This document shows, piece after piece, positions 53,074 through 55,000 of a stretch of DNA of 55,000 nucleotides (positions are counted from its first letter, which is position 1; each line of letters starts with the position of its first letter). The stretch covers positions 11,271,528 to 11,326,527 of the forward strand of contig CM022674.1 in the NCBI GenBank assembly GCA_012295275.1. Reading direction: 5' to 3'. Under the pieces are notes generated by a model. That model worked only from the letters and a program-made list of their open reading frames with translations, ran no database searches and was not told the origin of the DNA. The stretch is from Chrysomallon squamiferum (lineage: Eukaryota; Mollusca; Gastropoda; Neomphalida; Peltospiridae). The translations under genes and the position numbers were made by a program.

Positions 53074-53670
53074 TTGTTTGTGTGTGTGTGTGTGTAAATG
53101 AAAGTGTCCTTGCTTACATATATGCTTTCCCGACGTATGATTTTACTTAAAGAAGATATTCATTCAGTTCATTTTTCTTCTTTTTTTCAGTTTTTGTTTC
53201 TGCTTATTTCTGTCCTGTTTGTCTCTCGACTGGTCACAACAGACGTCGAAGTAGTTGTTCGTCCACTACTGGTCAGATGTCCGGATGCAAACGACAGCGG
53301 CTACTTAAGGAGCGGCATTCGTTTTCTTCTGGGCGAGCAGCCGATCAACAGAAGAAAAAAACAGGGGAGCGAGACCGAGAATATAGAACCTTACTCGCCG
53401 CAGATTGACCTCCCTTGGTCCTGCAGATGCAGACATCGGCTGATAGACCTAGGAGAACACGTGATTCCCAGATACGTTAATGATGCTGTGTGCACGAACA
53501 GCATGTGCTGGTACGGACACTATTACTGTCTGCCAATTGAAATACAGCAGACGGTTATTGCCGGACATTCTGACGTATGCACAGACAGACGACTCCCGGC
53601 AAATCTGAGAAGTCGTTACGTGCTTCAGACGGTGTCTGTGAATGCGGGGTGCCGTTGTGGCAGACGTTGA
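49349..53670 (+). CDS. Trunk/PTTH-like cystine-knot secreted ligand (165 aa)
   Basis: Two exons, 49349-49366 and 53191-53670, with a 3.8-kb phase 0 intron (CAG then GTAAGA; acceptor TTTTTTTCAG). Only the spliced start gives a proper signal peptide: MSSMFQ joins FLFLLISVLFVSRLV. Residues 60-63 are RRKK, a dibasic processing site. The mature part has cysteines at 84, 86, 107, 112, 119, 136, 160 and 162. Its order WSCRC, LIDLGEHVIPRYV, YYCLP, LPANLRSRY, VNAGCRC matches the C-terminal domain of insect Trunk and prothoracicotropic hormone, ligands of the Torso receptor tyrosine kinase. An N-glycosylation sequon (NDS, 40-42) and one extra Cys (36) lie in the propeptide. Relationship to the trunk/PTTH group is by motif order; receptor and role in this animal are unknown. 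Confidence 0.85.
49367..53190. repeat. Long intron of the trunk-like gene
   Basis: Contains (GA)n at 49642-49716, (AAT)n at 49854-49895, polyA at 49972-50006, ATTT tracts at 50850-50883, AAC/AAT arrays at 51350-51445, (CT)n at 51521-51583, GTAA/AAAT arrays at 51917-52050 and TG-rich arrays at 52276-52302 and 52860-53095. The unique blocks are 50050-50600, 50950-51340 and 52380-52830. One small ATG frame at 51006-51173 is noted separately. Confidence 0.7.
51006..51173 (+). CDS. Small open frame, 55 codons, doubtful
   Basis: ATG in a good context (ACAACATGG) opens a 55-codon frame in unique, CpG-containing sequence, beginning MARLSYLQSAYTGAWQRG and ending with a hydrophobic LISVLTLITL. It lies inside the intron of the trunk-like gene. 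No family recognised. It could be a first exon (a GT follows CCAG near 51129), a microprotein or chance. Confidence 0.15.
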   Translation: MARLSYLQSAYTGAWQRGHKVTTNYHSWKSFCKNFISKSAVPGVKLISVLTLITL

Positions 53671-53684
53671 CTTGGTTTTTGTCC

Positions 53685-53747
53685 GTGTAATCATGAACCT
53701 GTGTAATCATGAACCTGTGTAATCATGAACCTGTCTAATCAAGAAAG
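53685..53747 (+). repeat. 16-bp repeat in the trunk-like 3' UTR
   Basis: Three full copies of GTGTAATCATGAACCT and a partial fourth begin 15 bases after the stop codon. Confidence 0.9.
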
Positions 53748-54620
<873 letters not shown>

Positions 54621-54889
54621 TCAGAAAACAACCGTGATGGTAATGTTTTCAGCAATGTCTGCTAGCATCACACGCTCATTCTGTCTTTTCACATTAAATA
54701 ATTACATACATCTTGATGTATGTAAATGATGATGGTGATGATGATAATAAATCAAAGGATGTCCGTGTTGCATTTAGCGGAAACACTCCGCTCATACAGC
54801 TTTGTAAATGACTTAAGTGAACTTACTTACCTTCAGACAGTCTTCAGTACTCTTAGTCTGATCCATTGTGTTAACTTCATCCTGTTGTG
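54621..54889 (-). CDS. Tentative last two exons of a gene entering from the right edge
   Basis: Exon 54831-54889 is bounded by an acceptor (TTTTATAAACAG) and a strong donor (AAG then GTAAGTAAG). It is open for QQDEVNTMDQTKSTEDCLK, entering in phase 1 and leaving in phase 0. Exon 54621-54680 follows a GAAAAGACAG acceptor and reads NERVMLADIAENITITVVF to a TGA. Phases match across the 150-bp intron, but the second acceptor has a poor pyrimidine tract. The ATG inside the first exon could alternatively be the start. Product not recognised. Confidence 0.35.
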
Positions 54890-55000
54890 CTGTTTATAAA
54901 ACATGCAATTACTGCTATCTGCATATATATAAACAATAATAATAATAATAATAATAATAAATGATTCGTATATTTTTCAAAATACCGATAGCAAAAATGA

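Noticed and set aside
52831-53097. Cys/Val-rich 88-codon frame upstream of the trunk-like exon
   Set aside because: It is a TG-rich repeat. It also ends just before an in-frame ATG at 53098 that would wrongly extend the ligand exon; the spliced start at 49349 gives the proper signal peptide.

Overview
This is a eukaryotic, animal window: split genes with GT-AG introns (and one GC-AG intron), secreted multi-domain proteins, a seven-transmembrane receptor and PIG-P. It is AT-rich and packed with microsatellites: long (CT)n/(GA)n, (CA)n, (AAT)n and (AAAT)n tracts. CAP, ShK and EGF-like modules on phase 1-1 exons, together with a trunk/PTTH-type cystine-knot ligand, point to a lophotrochozoan, most likely a mollusc. 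That assignment is inference. Most long open frames in the window are microsatellite translations and not genes; the genes below were built from splice sites, reading phase and protein motifs.

Layout. (1) 164-2647, minus: 5' part of a secreted EGF-like protein running off the left edge. (2) 6952-12433, plus: a complete 11-exon secreted protein of 367 residues with CAP, EGF, ShK, EGF and ShK modules. These two genes are head to head across 4.3 kb; perfect TGACGTCA sites cluster in that gap and in the first gene's introns. (3) 14207-16211, minus: a two-exon rhodopsin-like GPCR with one frame break in intracellular loop 2. (4) 19869-20387, minus: an unrecognised 172-residue acidic/basic protein, with a possible 5' UTR exon near 23400. 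(5) 25743-25835, minus: an orphan terminal-exon-like frame. (6) 32728-40574, minus: a complete nine-exon, 305-residue membrane protein that looks like a four-helix K+-channel-type protein whose selectivity filter is replaced. (7) 43229-45827, plus: PIGP. (8) 49349-53670, plus: a two-exon trunk/PTTH-like secreted ligand. (9) 54621-54889, minus: two tentative exons of a gene entering from the right edge.

The genes look functionally unrelated, except for the two divergent secreted-module genes on the left. The most interesting items are the channel-like protein with a T-L-C-G-S-D filter, the trunk-like ligand, the GPCR with altered class A microswitches plus a one-base frame break, tandem repeats that copy 5' splice sites in two unrelated genes, two fold-back structures centred on TA/TG microsatellites, and a polyA retroposed insertion with target-site duplications.
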